A stretch of DNA of 64,000 nt from assembly GCF_003388735.1 (NCBI RefSeq), contig NZ_QUBQ01000008.1, positions 92,963 to 156,962 on the forward strand, written 5' to 3'. Positions 27,151-35,569 of the stretch are shown piece by piece (within the stretch, counting starts at the first letter, position 1; every line of letters begins with the position of its first letter). The translations under genes and the position numbers were made by a program. The stretch comes from Paenibacillus paeoniae. Its GTDB lineage: Bacteria > Bacillota > Bacilli > Paenibacillales > Paenibacillaceae. Below the pieces are notes generated by a model. The model was given only the letters and a program-made list of their open reading frames with translations. It was not told where the DNA came from and ran no database searches.

Positions 27151-28932
27151 ATGAACAGCTTTCGTACGAGATTAACGTTTATCATGATATCGATGATTGC
27201 TATATCCGTCTTCGCGGCGGGCATGCTCATGATGAAGACGTTTAAAGAGAATCATATTAATGCGCTTGAAGATAATATGGTTCGGCAAATGAAGGTCATC
27301 GCAGCGAAGATGGACTGGCATAAGGGCGATGATCTGGGAGCTATGACATCGTATTATACAAAAGAAGCGAAGGAACTGAAGACGTATACGGATGCAAGGG
27401 TCACATTCATCCGCAGTGACGGCGTTGTCGTCGGCGATTCGGATTATGATGCCACGAAGATGGACAACCATCTGGATCGCGAAGAGGTGCAGAACGCTTT
27501 TAAGAAGGGAATAGGCCGTGCAGTCCGTCCCAGCGAAACGATGCGTCAGAATATGATTTATGTCGCCATTCCTGTTGAAATCAATAAAGGCCAGGAACCC
27601 TACGTTCTGCGGCTGGCTATGAGCTTGCAGGAAGTCGATCAAAGCATTGGAAGATTGACGATGGTGCTTATCGGCGGTCTGCTTATCTTGTTCGTCGTCG
27701 CGGCATTGATCAGCTATCGGATCGCGCAGAGCCTTACAGGACCGCTGGAACAAATCACCAAAGTAGCGAAGCGGATTAAAAATATGGATTACCGAGCGCG
27801 GGTGAAGGTCAGGAAGCAGGATGAGATTGGCGAGCTTGGCACAGCCATTAACGCGATGGCAGACAGCTTGCAAGTGCAGATGACTCGTATCAAGCAGAAT
27901 GAAAGCCAATTGGAGAGCGTCCTGGCGAATATGATTAACGGGGTCGTCATGATCGATTCGAAGGGTCAAATTCTGCTCATGAACCGCAGGGCAGAGGAAG
28001 TGCTCGGCTTCTCCGCCAGGGAGCTGGTGGGCAGACACTTTACAGAAGCGAAGCAACAGTACGAATTGGCACAGATTATCCAGGAGGCGCTGGATACGCG
28101 CAGACATCTGCGTGAGGAGATCACCTTTTACTTCCCGGAGGAGAGACTGCTGGAGCTCAATCTGGTTCCGATCAGCCAGAGCGGTCCAGGCGAATTCGGC
28201 GGCGTCCTGCTCGTCCTGCAGGACGTATCGGCGATTCGCAGGCTGGAGCGGATGAGAAGCGAGTTTGTCGCTAACGTGTCTCATGAGCTGAAGACGCCAA
28301 TTGCGGCGGTGAAGGGCTTTGCGGAGACGCTGCTAGGCGGCGCGGTGAAGGATGAGGAGACGGCGAAGTCCTTCCTGCAAATCATATTCGACGAGAGCGA
28401 GCGGCTTAACCGATTGATCGGGGACATCCTAGAGCTGTCGAAGATTGAATCACGACGTGTTCCGCTTTATTTCTCTCCGGTTGAGATGGAGAGTTTCGTC
28501 AGCAATACGTTCACCCTGCTGGAGCCGGAAGCGCGGCGCAAGCAAATTCAACTGAGCCATAGTATTGAAACAGGTCTATATGTCGAAGCGGACGAGGATC
28601 GCCTTCGTCAAATCATGATGAACCTGCTCTCCAATGGCATCAACTACACACCGGAAGGCGGGCGAGTGAGCGTCTCCGTACATGCGTCGGACCAGGATCA
28701 TATTCGTATTCAAATTACGGATACCGGAATCGGCATTCCGAAGAAGGATTTGCCGCGGATATTCGAGCGCTTCTACCGTGTCGACAAAGCGAGGTCGCGC
28801 AGCTCAGGCGGCACCGGTCTTGGCTTGTCCATCGTGAAGCATCTTGTCGAGCTGCACAAAGGAACATTATCCGTAACAAGCACAGTTGGCGTAGGGACTA
28901 CGTTCACGATAGAATTGCCAGTGATTCAATAA
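27151..28932 (+). CDS. phoR: Sensor histidine kinase PhoR
   Basis: 593 residues. Transmembrane helix at residues 8-28, extracellular domain of about 140 residues, second helix (LTMVLIGGLLILFVVAALISY), HAMP, PAS (residues about 250-350), HisKA with H378 (FVANVSHELKTPIAAVKGFAETLL) and HATPase (NLLSNGINYTPEGG, DTGIGIP, GGTGLGLSIVKHLVELHKG). The domain order and the GFAETLL motif fit PhoR, the phosphate-limitation kinase. The identification is strengthened by the PhoP-type regulator downstream and by pst/phoU genes 6-14 kb away. Unlike Bacillus, the kinase gene precedes the regulator gene. Ribosome site AAAGGAG. Confidence 0.82.
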   Translation: MNSFRTRLTFIMISMIAISVFAAGMLMMKTFKENHINALEDNMVRQMKVIAAKMDWHKGDDLGAMTSYYTKEAKELKTYTDARVTFIRSDGVVVGDSDYDATKMDNHLDREEVQNAFKKGIGRAVRPSETMRQNMIYVAIPVEINKGQEPYVLRLAMSLQEVDQSIGRLTMVLIGGLLILFVVAALISYRIAQSLTGPLEQITKVAKRIKNMDYRARVKVRKQDEIGELGTAINAMADSLQVQMTRIKQNESQLESVLANMINGVVMIDSKGQILLMNRRAEEVLGFSARELVGRHFTEAKQQYELAQIIQEALDTRRHLREEITFYFPEERLLELNLVPISQSGPGEFGGVLLVLQDVSAIRRLERMRSEFVANVSHELKTPIAAVKGFAETLLGGAVKDEETAKSFLQIIFDESERLNRLIGDILELSKIESRRVPLYFSPVEMESFVSNTFTLLEPEARRKQIQLSHSIETGLYVEADEDRLRQIMMNLLSNGINYTPEGGRVSVSVHASDQDHIRIQITDTGIGIPKKDLPRIFERFYRVDKARSRSSGGTGLGLSIVKHLVELHKGTLSVTSTVGVGTTFTIELPVIQ

Positions 28933-28936
28933 AAAG

Positions 28937-28968
28937 GTTTACCTATTCTTCATGAAACCATGGTAAAC
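28937..28968. promoter_or_regulatory. Inverted repeat upstream of phoP
   Basis: GTTTACC (28937-28943) and GGTAAAC (28962-28968) are perfect 7-bp inverted arms separated by 18 nt, placed 68 bp before the phoP start. The spacing fits a dimeric operator or a promoter region. The stem is not followed by a T run, so it is unlikely to be a terminator. Confidence 0.4.
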
Positions 28969-29035
28969 TAAGGATGATTCATCTTGAAGCGAGGAAGACG
29001 GGCTCGGCGCCCGATTCCCAAGGTTGGAGGTCAAT

Positions 29036-29758
29036 ATGTCGCATAAAGTGCTAGTAATTGAAGACGAACCGACGCTCGCAAGGCTGTTGTCGTACAACTT
29101 GACGCAAGAGGGGTACGAGACGACCGTTATTGACCATGGCGGCGAGGGCTTGCAGACGGCGCTGCAGCGGAGCTTCGATCTTATTATTCTTGATATTATG
29201 CTGCCAGGCTTGAATGGATTCGAAGTGCTTAACCGACTTCGCCAGAATGGTGTACGCACGCCTGTTATTATTCTGACCGCTCGGAATGCGGAAGAAGAGG
29301 TCGTACAGGGGTTGAAGCATGGGGCAGATGACTATATTACGAAGCCGTTCGGTGTAGCGGAGCTGCTTGCGCGCGTATCGGCCGTATTGAGACGTACGCA
29401 GCAGGATGACGCACCGCTGGTAGCGACGAACGAGAAAGTGATTACGGTTGGCGAATTGTCGATCTATCCGGAGAAGTACGAGGTCGTCGTAGGCGGTGAG
29501 CCGATACCGCTAAGACCCAAGGAATTCGAAGTGCTGCTTTATCTGGTGCAGCGCCCGGGGATGGTCATTACCCGTGACGACTTGATGAATGTCGTCTGGG
29601 GCTTTGATTACATCGGCGGACAGCGCACGGTTGACGTTCATGTCAGCTCACTGCGCAAGAAGCTGGAGCTCGGACAACAGTCTGTGCAGATCGAATCGAT
29701 ACGTGGCGTAGGCTATAAGCTGGTTATGCCGAAAAAGCTCGCAACCCCTAAAGGATAG
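29036..29758 (+). CDS. phoP: Response regulator PhoP (OmpR family)
   Basis: 240 residues. Receiver with E9-D10, phosphoacceptor D53 (LIILDIMLPGLNG), T81-region ILTAR and KPFGVAELLARV, followed by a winged-helix OmpR-type DNA-binding domain (LRPKEFEVLLYLVQRPGMVITRDDLMNVVWGFDYIGGQRTVDVHVSSLRKKL). It should bind TTAACA-like direct repeats of the Pho regulon when phosphorylated by PhoR. Candidate sites are present at 33270 and 34587. GGAGG at 29026-29030 fixes ATG 29036; the TTG at 29024 is rejected. Confidence 0.85.
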   Translation: MSHKVLVIEDEPTLARLLSYNLTQEGYETTVIDHGGEGLQTALQRSFDLIILDIMLPGLNGFEVLNRLRQNGVRTPVIILTARNAEEEVVQGLKHGADDYITKPFGVAELLARVSAVLRRTQQDDAPLVATNEKVITVGELSIYPEKYEVVVGGEPIPLRPKEFEVLLYLVQRPGMVITRDDLMNVVWGFDYIGGQRTVDVHVSSLRKKLELGQQSVQIESIRGVGYKLVMPKKLATPKG

Positions 29759-29776
29759 GGATGCGAGCTTTTTTTG
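29732..29776 (+). terminator. Rho-independent terminator overlapping the phoP 3' end
   Basis: AAAAAGCTCGCA pairs with TGCGAGCTTTTTTT. The left arm lies within the last phoP codons (KKLATPKG). With A tails on one side and T tails on the other it may also stop the minus-strand AraC transcript. Confidence 0.88.
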
Positions 29777-29795
29777 TGCGGAGACGACAGGGGGT

Positions 29796-30662
29796 TTAAG
29801 GCCGCTGCCAGGCGAGCATCTTCCGCTGGAATTGCTTCGGCGAGCAATCGTTGTATTTCTTGAACATCTTATAGAAATGCGCCATGTTCGGCATGCCGAT
29901 CTTCTCTCCGACTTCGGAGATGCTGAGATCCTTGGTCAGCAATATGCGCTCTGCCCATTTCACTTTGCGATAATTGACGTATTCGGTGAAGGAGAGGCCG
30001 ATCGTTTTTTTGAAATATTTCACGAAATAGTAATAGCTCATGTTCGCGATTTTGCACACTTCCTCGACCTGTATCCGATCGTTAAGATGGTTCTCCACAT
30101 AATCAAGCACAGGTTTCAACCGAATCTTCTCAAAATTATCTTGCTCGACCAACATTTTGCGTGTATCGCCTCTTAGCAGCAACAGAAGGATCTGCTTGAT
30201 CAGGATGCTGACGGCAAGCTCATATCCCGTGTCCTTGCGAGACACTTCCTTTAGAATGCCTTCCACACAAGCGGCCGTCTGCGTCTTGATCTCTTCATTT
30301 TCCCGAAAAATATAATTGGCTTTGCTGAGCGGAGTATGTGTCTCCGAGAAATATCTCATGTATGGAATGGAGCTATGATCAAAAAACTGCTCCAGATCGA
30401 ATTGGAGTACAATGTAATCCAGCACTTTGCTGCTGCGGTCGCGGTGAAGCTCGGAGTCGCCAATAATGATCACTTCTCCGGGACCCAGATGGTAGCTGTC
30501 CTCTTCTAAGTAGACGTCGAGATGGCCCTCCATAATGAGCAGTAGTTCGAGCTGCTTATGGTAATGCCAATTCGTAAAGCCCCCTTCATCTCTCAATGTA
30601 CGGAAAGTGCGAATCGACAGCAGCGGATTCTCGTATACGACTTTTTCGTTGATTGCCTCCAT
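29796..30662 (-). CDS. AraC-family transcriptional regulator with cupin sensor domain
   Basis: 288 residues. The N-terminal part is a cupin-like ligand fold (NWHYHKQLELLLIMEGHLDVYLEEDSYHLGPGEVIIIGDSELHRD). The C-terminal 100 residues hold two helix-turn-helix motifs (IQVEEVCKIANMSYYYFVKYFKKTIG; ISEVGEKIGMPNMAHFYKMFKKYNDCSPKQFQRK). It starts 15 bp after the stop of the ThrE2 gene, so it is the last gene of a minus-strand operon with the amidohydrolase and the exporter and may control it. The effector is unknown. Confidence 0.88.
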   Translation of the reverse strand: MEAINEKVVYENPLLSIRTFRTLRDEGGFTNWHYHKQLELLLIMEGHLDVYLEEDSYHLGPGEVIIIGDSELHRDRSSKVLDYIVLQFDLEQFFDHSSIPYMRYFSETHTPLSKANYIFRENEEIKTQTAACVEGILKEVSRKDTGYELAVSILIKQILLLLLRGDTRKMLVEQDNFEKIRLKPVLDYVENHLNDRIQVEEVCKIANMSYYYFVKYFKKTIGLSFTEYVNYRKVKWAERILLTKDLSISEVGEKIGMPNMAHFYKMFKKYNDCSPKQFQRKMLAWQRP

Positions 30663-30677
30663 CTAATCGGGTACCCC

Positions 30678-31109
30678 CTAACGTTCTGATCTGCGAATAA
30701 TTTGATTAATCACTTCAGAGAATACAAGTCCGATCGCAATTGCGCCGGATATCATAAAGGCCTTCACCGCTAGCTGCACAGCCGTATCGTATTGATCCTC
30801 GACGACATTGCGCATGGCGTCATAAGCGAGTCCGCCGGGAACGAGCGGAATAATGCCGGATACGCTGAAGAGAATGATCGGCGTCTTATTCAGCTTCGAG
30901 AACCACTGGCTGAGTACGGTCACAAGAAAAGCGGCAATTAGCGTAGCGGGTATCGCATCCAGATTCAGCTCGATTCCGACGATATAGACGATCCACCCGG
31001 CCATGCCCACAGCCCCGCAATGCGGCAGTAATCGCCTTGGCACATTGAATACAAAACCGAATGCAGCCGAAGCGATAAAGCTTGTTATGATTTGGGCAAC
31101 GATGTACAT
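30678..31109 (-). CDS. Threonine/serine exporter subunit, ThrE2-type (DUF3815)
   Basis: 143 residues with four or five membrane helices and the family motif SGIIPLVPGGLAYDAMRN. In Firmicutes the ThrE exporter is often split into a larger part (next gene upstream) and this small part, which together export threonine or serine by proton exchange. The ATG is preceded by AAGGGAGCTAGGAG. It lies between the larger exporter gene and the AraC regulator gene. Confidence 0.85.
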   Translation of the reverse strand: MYIVAQIITSFIASAAFGFVFNVPRRLLPHCGAVGMAGWIVYIVGIELNLDAIPATLIAAFLVTVLSQWFSKLNKTPIILFSVSGIIPLVPGGLAYDAMRNVVEDQYDTAVQLAVKAFMISGAIAIGLVFSEVINQIIRRSER

Positions 31110-31189
31110 GAGCTCCTAGCTCCCTTGAGAAATTCTAGATTAATTAAAGGTTAAGACGGTAGCAATTCCGGCTCCAATCGCAAACGCCG

Positions 31190-31939
31190 TCAGGAACGCT
31201 TCTGCGCCTTCGATAAGCCGGATACGAGGTGGCCCGCCATCAGATCGCGGACGGCATTCGTAATATGCAAACCCGGAACGAGCGGCATAACCGAGCCAAT
31301 GATGATCTTGTCCAAATCTGCTCCCAGTCCGAAATGGACGACGAGGGAAGCCGATGCGCCGATCATGATTGCAGTCAAGAACTCGGCGAAAAATTTAATC
31401 GGAACGAAATGATGAATGATCAGAAAAAATAAGTACCCTAGCCCCCCAATTAGCGCTACAGGCAGGAAGTCATACCAACTGCCTTGGAACATAATCAGGA
31501 AGCAGCCGCTCGCAATCGATGCAGCAATGACTTTGTATACGTTCCGATAGGCATGCGGTGTCCGGTCAAGATCCTCAAGCAGGCGGAAGGCCTCTTCGAC
31601 AGGCAGGTTGCCGCCGCTGATGCGTCTGGAGATATCGTTCACCATCGATACTTTCAGCAGGTTGTTGTTCCGCTCCGAGATGCGATAGAGCCTTGTCACA
31701 TTCGAAGCGCCGTCAACGGCGAAGATAAGTCCTGTAGGCGTCACAAAGCTATGCGAGCTTTCGACGCCGTAGGCTGCGGCGATCCGCACCATCGTATCTT
31801 CCACACGATATGTCTCTCCGCCGTTCTGCAGGATGATTTTTCCGGCAAGCAGGCAGGTTTGGGTGATGAGATTGATTTGGGACTGGGATAGTCCCGCGTT
31901 TAAGCTATCGTTCTCGATAGGAATCGGATGATCCGACAT
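31190..31939 (-). CDS. Threonine/serine exporter subunit, ThrE1-type (DUF1212), 3' end frameshifted
   Basis: 249 residues as read, with family blocks TCLLAGKIILQNGGETYRVEDTM, SFVTPTGLIFAV and GSVMPLVPGLHITNAVRDLMAGHLVSGL. Immediately after VSGL the reading frame breaks. In the -1 frame the sequence continues IEGAEAFLTAFAIGAGIATV then LTFN and stops at 31140, the usual final helix of this family. Restoring one base near 31210 (GGCTTATCG) would give a normal full-length protein of about 266 residues. It is either a true recent mutation or a sequencing error. The gene lies 42 bp after the M20 amidohydrolase gene and upstream of the small subunit. Confidence 0.8.
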   Translation of the reverse strand: MSDHPIPIENDSLNAGLSQSQINLITQTCLLAGKIILQNGGETYRVEDTMVRIAAAYGVESSHSFVTPTGLIFAVDGASNVTRLYRISERNNNLLKVSMVNDISRRISGGNLPVEEAFRLLEDLDRTPHAYRNVYKVIAASIASGCFLIMFQGSWYDFLPVALIGGLGYLFFLIIHHFVPIKFFAEFLTAIMIGASASLVVHFGLGADLDKIIIGSVMPLVPGLHITNAVRDLMAGHLVSGLSKAQKRS

Positions 31940-31981
31940 GATTATCAGTCCTCTAATTGGTGTTCATGTTCGCCGAAGCGA

Positions 31982-33157
31982 TCACTTGGAGGTCCGTGCA
32001 TGGAATTCCGCACGGATGCGAGCGAGCAGCTCAGGGTTGGCCGCTACGTCGTATGCGGTACCTGCAAGCATTTTCGCTCCGAAAATCATTCCGTCCAGCG
32101 CCCGTTCGGTCATCGCTGCATCACGGAACGCCTCGGTATGAAGCATGTATCGCTCATCCACTACTTTCACGTAGGGATGAATAGCCGGACAGCGGACCGA
32201 GACGTTGCCCAGATCCAAAGAACCGTTGTCCTTGCCGGATTCGATCTCTTCCGGCCTAATGCCAGCTTCCATCAAATTGGCGTTGAACTGGCTTGATAAG
32301 GTCTCATTCGTGAGCAGCTCGTCATAAGAGAACTCATAGTTGCTTACCTTAAGCGTAGCGCCTGTCGCCAGTGCTGCGCCTTCTGCAATTCGCAGAACCT
32401 TGGCCCTCAGTTCGTTCGTATACGAGCGGGTCGCGGAGCGTACATAGAACTTGGCAGAGGCGTAGTCTGGAATAATATTAGGCGCCTTGCCTCCATTGTC
32501 GATAATGCCGTGGATCCGTGCATCACTTCGGGTCTGCTGGCGAATTGCATTGACATTGTGGAACAGCGACAGGACCGCATCCAGCGCATTGACGCCTTCA
32601 TGCGGGCTGGCTGCGGCATGTGCCGCAACGCCTGTATATTCGAATTGAATCGCATCCAGTGCCAGCGATTCGCCAGAACGCTCGTATGAATGGTACGGAT
32701 GGGCCATCAAGGCGATATCGCAGTCGTCGAACAGTCCGGCTTCCGCCATAGGTACTTTGGCGCCTTTGGTCTCTTCTGCCGGCGTGCCGTATACGCGAAT
32801 TTTCCCGCCTAGCTCCATAATGACGGACTTCAGGCCAACTGCTGCAATCATACTCATGGAACAAATGAGATGATGTCCGCAGGCATGCCCAATTTCCGGC
32901 AAGGCGTCGTATTCGCACAGGAAGGCAATGGTCGGTCCTTCTTTGCCAGAGTCGTATTCTCCGATAAAGGCGGTTGGAATGCCAAGCGTTCCACGCTCGA
33001 CTTTAAAGCCTTGCCGCTCCAGCTCTTCGCTTAATAAGCCGGAAGCGAATACTTCCTCATGCCCAAGCTCTGGTCTATTACCAATCGCTCGGGATATAGC
33101 GCGGAACGTATCCGCGTGCTGCTCTATCGTTTCCATTACGGTTTGTTTGGTTGTCAT
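31982..33157 (-). CDS. M20-family metallohydrolase (amidohydrolase/aminoacylase type)
   Basis: 391 residues. Di-metal peptidase M20D-like features: IAFLCEYDALPEIGHACGHHL (metal ligands), GTPAEETKGAKVPMAEAGLF, AHPYHSYE, and the dimerisation lid domain FEYTGVAAHAAASPHEGVNALDAV. Such enzymes hydrolyse N-acyl or p-aminobenzoyl amide bonds in the cytoplasm, releasing amino acids. Co-transcription with a threonine/serine exporter suggests release of an amino acid from a conjugate followed by export of surplus (inference). GGAGG at 33166-33170 marks ATG 33157; a GTG/TTG 15 nt upstream is rejected. Confidence 0.87.
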   Translation of the reverse strand: MTTKQTVMETIEQHADTFRAISRAIGNRPELGHEEVFASGLLSEELERQGFKVERGTLGIPTAFIGEYDSGKEGPTIAFLCEYDALPEIGHACGHHLICSMSMIAAVGLKSVIMELGGKIRVYGTPAEETKGAKVPMAEAGLFDDCDIALMAHPYHSYERSGESLALDAIQFEYTGVAAHAAASPHEGVNALDAVLSLFHNVNAIRQQTRSDARIHGIIDNGGKAPNIIPDYASAKFYVRSATRSYTNELRAKVLRIAEGAALATGATLKVSNYEFSYDELLTNETLSSQFNANLMEAGIRPEEIESGKDNGSLDLGNVSVRCPAIHPYVKVVDERYMLHTEAFRDAAMTERALDGMIFGAKMLAGTAYDVAANPELLARIRAEFHARTSK

Positions 33158-33269
33158 TCTGTATTCCTCCAATTGTAGCGTCTTTCCTTGAAGCTTTTTC
33201 CTCGATACCTAGTTTATCATACTGCCTGCGGATTCGATATGTTGCAGTTATTTCGGAAAAGTTAGACAT

Positions 33270-33297
33270 TTAACATTGCGTTAACATCTCGCTAAAA
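33270..33297 (+). promoter_or_regulatory. Candidate PhoP box upstream of the CBS-chemoreceptor gene
   Basis: TTAACA (33270-33275), TTAACA (33281-33286) and CTAAAA (33292-33297) are spaced exactly 11 bp apart, the arrangement known for PhoP binding in Bacillus (TT[ACT]A[CT]A with 5-bp gaps). It lies 62 bp before the ATG of the gene at 33359. Confidence 0.6.
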
Positions 33298-33358
33298 CCG
33301 GGATGATGCTAAGGTCCTATAGTGTAGTCAGAGAAGATAGGATAAGGAGAGTGCATCC

Positions 33359-34606
33359 ATGACCATCGAATTACTGGAGAAACGTGCCCAGCAGGCCGGC
33401 GTCAAAACGGACGAGCCCAAGAAACCATCTGCCCCTATCGATAAATCGGATGATCTAACGTTCAATCAAGGCGGATGCAACGCAGTAACACCTGTATCAG
33501 AGGTTGCCCAAACGGCAATGCCTGCCGTCCTGTTGGAGTCCTTCCTTCAGGATGCGCCGGTTGTGGACGAGGAGCATACATGCAGAGGGGTCATGTCCAT
33601 CTTCAAGGAGCATGCAGCTTCGGAGTGTGTCGTGATATGTGACAAGGCTGGGAACGTCAAAGGACTGATGATGAGGAATCATTTCTTTCTGAAGCTGGGC
33701 AGTCGGTACAGTGCGGATTTGTTTTACGAAAAATCGATTGTTGTCCTGATGGATTCCGCTCCGCTTATGGTGGAGTTGAACAGTGCGCCGCAGCATATTA
33801 TTGATCGGGCGTTAAGCCGGGATGAGCGGGTGTTGTATGATTGCGTCATCCTATCGAGAAACGGTCGTTTCGCCGGCATTGTAACGGTCAGTCGTTTATT
33901 GGCATTATCCAGAACATTGCAGGAGCAGTCGATACAAAGTCAGCTGCGGACAATCGAATCGGTTGATCAGCGGATGAAGGACATTCAGTCAGCAATCCAA
34001 AGTGTGAGGCAATCGACGACGCAGGGGGAATCGTTGTCAGCGGATATGGTGGACTTGACGTTAAGCGGCAAAACAGCACTGGATGGCGTAACCCATACAT
34101 TCGGAAGCATGGTAGCTACATCGCGGTTGCAGGAGAAGAAGATGTCGGAGCTGCAGGCGGAGGCAGGCTCGATTAGCAAAGTTTCAGGATGGATAAAGGA
34201 ATTGGCAGATCAGAGCAATCTCCTGGCGCTTAATGCATCGATTGAAGCGGCAAGAGCCGGCGAGCATGGCCGGGGATTTGCGGTTGTAGCTGGAGAAGTC
34301 ATGAATCTGGCGAGTCAGACCAAAAAATCAGCACTTGAAATTACGAAGCTGACCAAAACGATCCTGGATGCGATCGGTCATACAGCAGACTTGGCCGAGG
34401 CGGGACGGAATGAGACGGTTGCAAGCGAGCTGCAAGTGAAAGAAGCGGAAGACGCATTCGGCTCCTTGTTCCAGGTTGCGGCGACGAATCGGGATAGCGC
34501 GAAGAAGATTGAATACTTGACCGATCAGGCCTACCAACAAGCGGCACAAGCCTCGGAAGAGCTTGATCAACTGCGCAAGTCTACATTTAACACTACGTTT
34601 ACATAA
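33359..34606 (+). CDS. Cytosolic methyl-accepting chemotaxis-type protein with CBS-type input module
   Basis: 415 residues and no transmembrane segment. Residues about 75-190 form a CBS-pair-like module (CVVICDKAGNVKGLMMRNHFF ... LMDSAPLMVE ... VLYDCVILSRNGRFAGIVTVSRLL). This is followed by a short coiled coil and the methyl-accepting signalling hairpin (ELADQSNLLALNASIEAARAGEHGRGFAVVAGEV, about residues 280-315). It would signal to CheA/CheW in the cytoplasm in response to a soluble ligand or a partner. The CBS module is closely similar to that of the GGDEF protein at 42371. A PhoP-box-like site precedes it and pstB-phoU follow it. Confidence 0.85.
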   Translation: MTIELLEKRAQQAGVKTDEPKKPSAPIDKSDDLTFNQGGCNAVTPVSEVAQTAMPAVLLESFLQDAPVVDEEHTCRGVMSIFKEHAASECVVICDKAGNVKGLMMRNHFFLKLGSRYSADLFYEKSIVVLMDSAPLMVELNSAPQHIIDRALSRDERVLYDCVILSRNGRFAGIVTVSRLLALSRTLQEQSIQSQLRTIESVDQRMKDIQSAIQSVRQSTTQGESLSADMVDLTLSGKTALDGVTHTFGSMVATSRLQEKKMSELQAEAGSISKVSGWIKELADQSNLLALNASIEAARAGEHGRGFAVVAGEVMNLASQTKKSALEITKLTKTILDAIGHTADLAEAGRNETVASELQVKEAEDAFGSLFQVAATNRDSAKKIEYLTDQAYQQAAQASEELDQLRKSTFNTTFT

Positions 34607-34625
34607 AAGAAACATGCGATTTACA
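34587..34625 (+). promoter_or_regulatory. Candidate PhoP box upstream of pstB-phoU
   Basis: Four hexamers in 11-bp register: TTAACA (34587), TTTACA (34598), GAAACA (34609) and TTTACA (34620). Three match the Bacillus PhoP consensus and one matches partly. The site overlaps the last codons of the chemoreceptor gene and lies about 150 bp upstream of pstB, implying phosphate-controlled transcription of pstB-phoU. Confidence 0.65.
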
Positions 34626-34771
34626 TTGCGAAAGTATGATAGAAAGCGAACTAGAATCGCTTTATACGCTTAATGGCTGTTTATGATAAAGCTTGCTTGC
34701 ACCTCAGAATGCAAGCTGCATTCGCAAATGCTCCCGGCATCGTGCGAATGGACCTGAAGGGGGATTAGGGC

Positions 34772-35527
34772 TTGAAAACATTAATCAACATCAATCGTCT
34801 CAACTTATACTATACCCAGTTCCATGCACTCAAAGACGTCTCGCTTACGATTCCCGAAAAGGCGATTACGGCCTTTATCGGACCGTCCGGCTGCGGAAAG
34901 TCGACACTGCTTCGTACGCTGAACCGGATGAACGATATGATTCCGGGCACGCGAATTGAAGGTGAGCTGCTCATCAATGGAGAGGACATCTATTCTTCCG
35001 AGGTGGAAGTGGAGACGTTGAGAAGAAAGATCGGCATGGTGTTTCAGCAGCCTAATCCGTTTCCGAAATCGATCTATGACAACGTCGCTTACGGCCCGCG
35101 ACTTCACGGAACAACTAACAAAAGGGAACTTGATGAGATTGTAGAGTCAAGCTTGAAATCAGCCGTATTATGGAACGAGGTCAAGGACAACTTGAAGCGG
35201 TCCGCGCTCGGTCTATCGGGCGGACAACAACAGCGCTTATGTATTGCGCGTGCGATTGCGGTCAATCCGGATATACTTCTCATGGATGAAGCGACTTCTG
35301 CGCTGGACCCGATCTCGACACTGAAGATCGAGGAGCTGGCGCAAGAGCTCAAAGATAAATATACGATCGTGATGGTGACGCACAATATGCACCAGGCAGC
35401 AAGGGTATCGCATCAGACCGTGTTTTTCTTGAATGGCGAGGTCGTGGAATATGCGGAGACCGAGAAGCTGTTCTCCAACCCGACAGACCAACGTACGGAA
35501 GACTACATTACGGGACGGTTCGGCTAA
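34772..35527 (+). CDS. pstB: Phosphate ABC transporter ATPase PstB (first copy)
   Basis: 251 residues from TTG 34772 behind GAAGGGGGATTAGGG. Walker A GPSGCGKST, Q loop MVFQQPNPFPKSIYDNVAYGPR (classic PstB), signature LSGGQQQRLCIARA, Walker B LLMDEATSALDP and switch MVTHNMHQAARVS. It energises phosphate uptake by the PstSCA permease. It is separated from pstSCA by 3.8 kb and forms a two-gene unit with phoU. A second pstB follows pstA at 41373; the two differ in the Q-loop region. Walker B has Ala in place of the usual Pro. Confidence 0.92.
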   Translation: MKTLININRLNLYYTQFHALKDVSLTIPEKAITAFIGPSGCGKSTLLRTLNRMNDMIPGTRIEGELLINGEDIYSSEVEVETLRRKIGMVFQQPNPFPKSIYDNVAYGPRLHGTTNKRELDEIVESSLKSAVLWNEVKDNLKRSALGLSGGQQQRLCIARAIAVNPDILLMDEATSALDPISTLKIEELAQELKDKYTIVMVTHNMHQAARVSHQTVFFLNGEVVEYAETEKLFSNPTDQRTEDYITGRFG

Positions 35528-35569
35528 GCGAAAGACCATCACTGGGAGATAGGGGAGGCATGCACGATT

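Noticed and set aside
27172..28284. Long minus-strand frame (370 codons) opposite phoR
   Set aside because: Antisense shadow of the kinase gene, without start signals.
29732..29776. Extension of phoP beyond the hairpin
   Set aside because: The stop codon lies in the hairpin loop region and the stem plus T run make a standard terminator.
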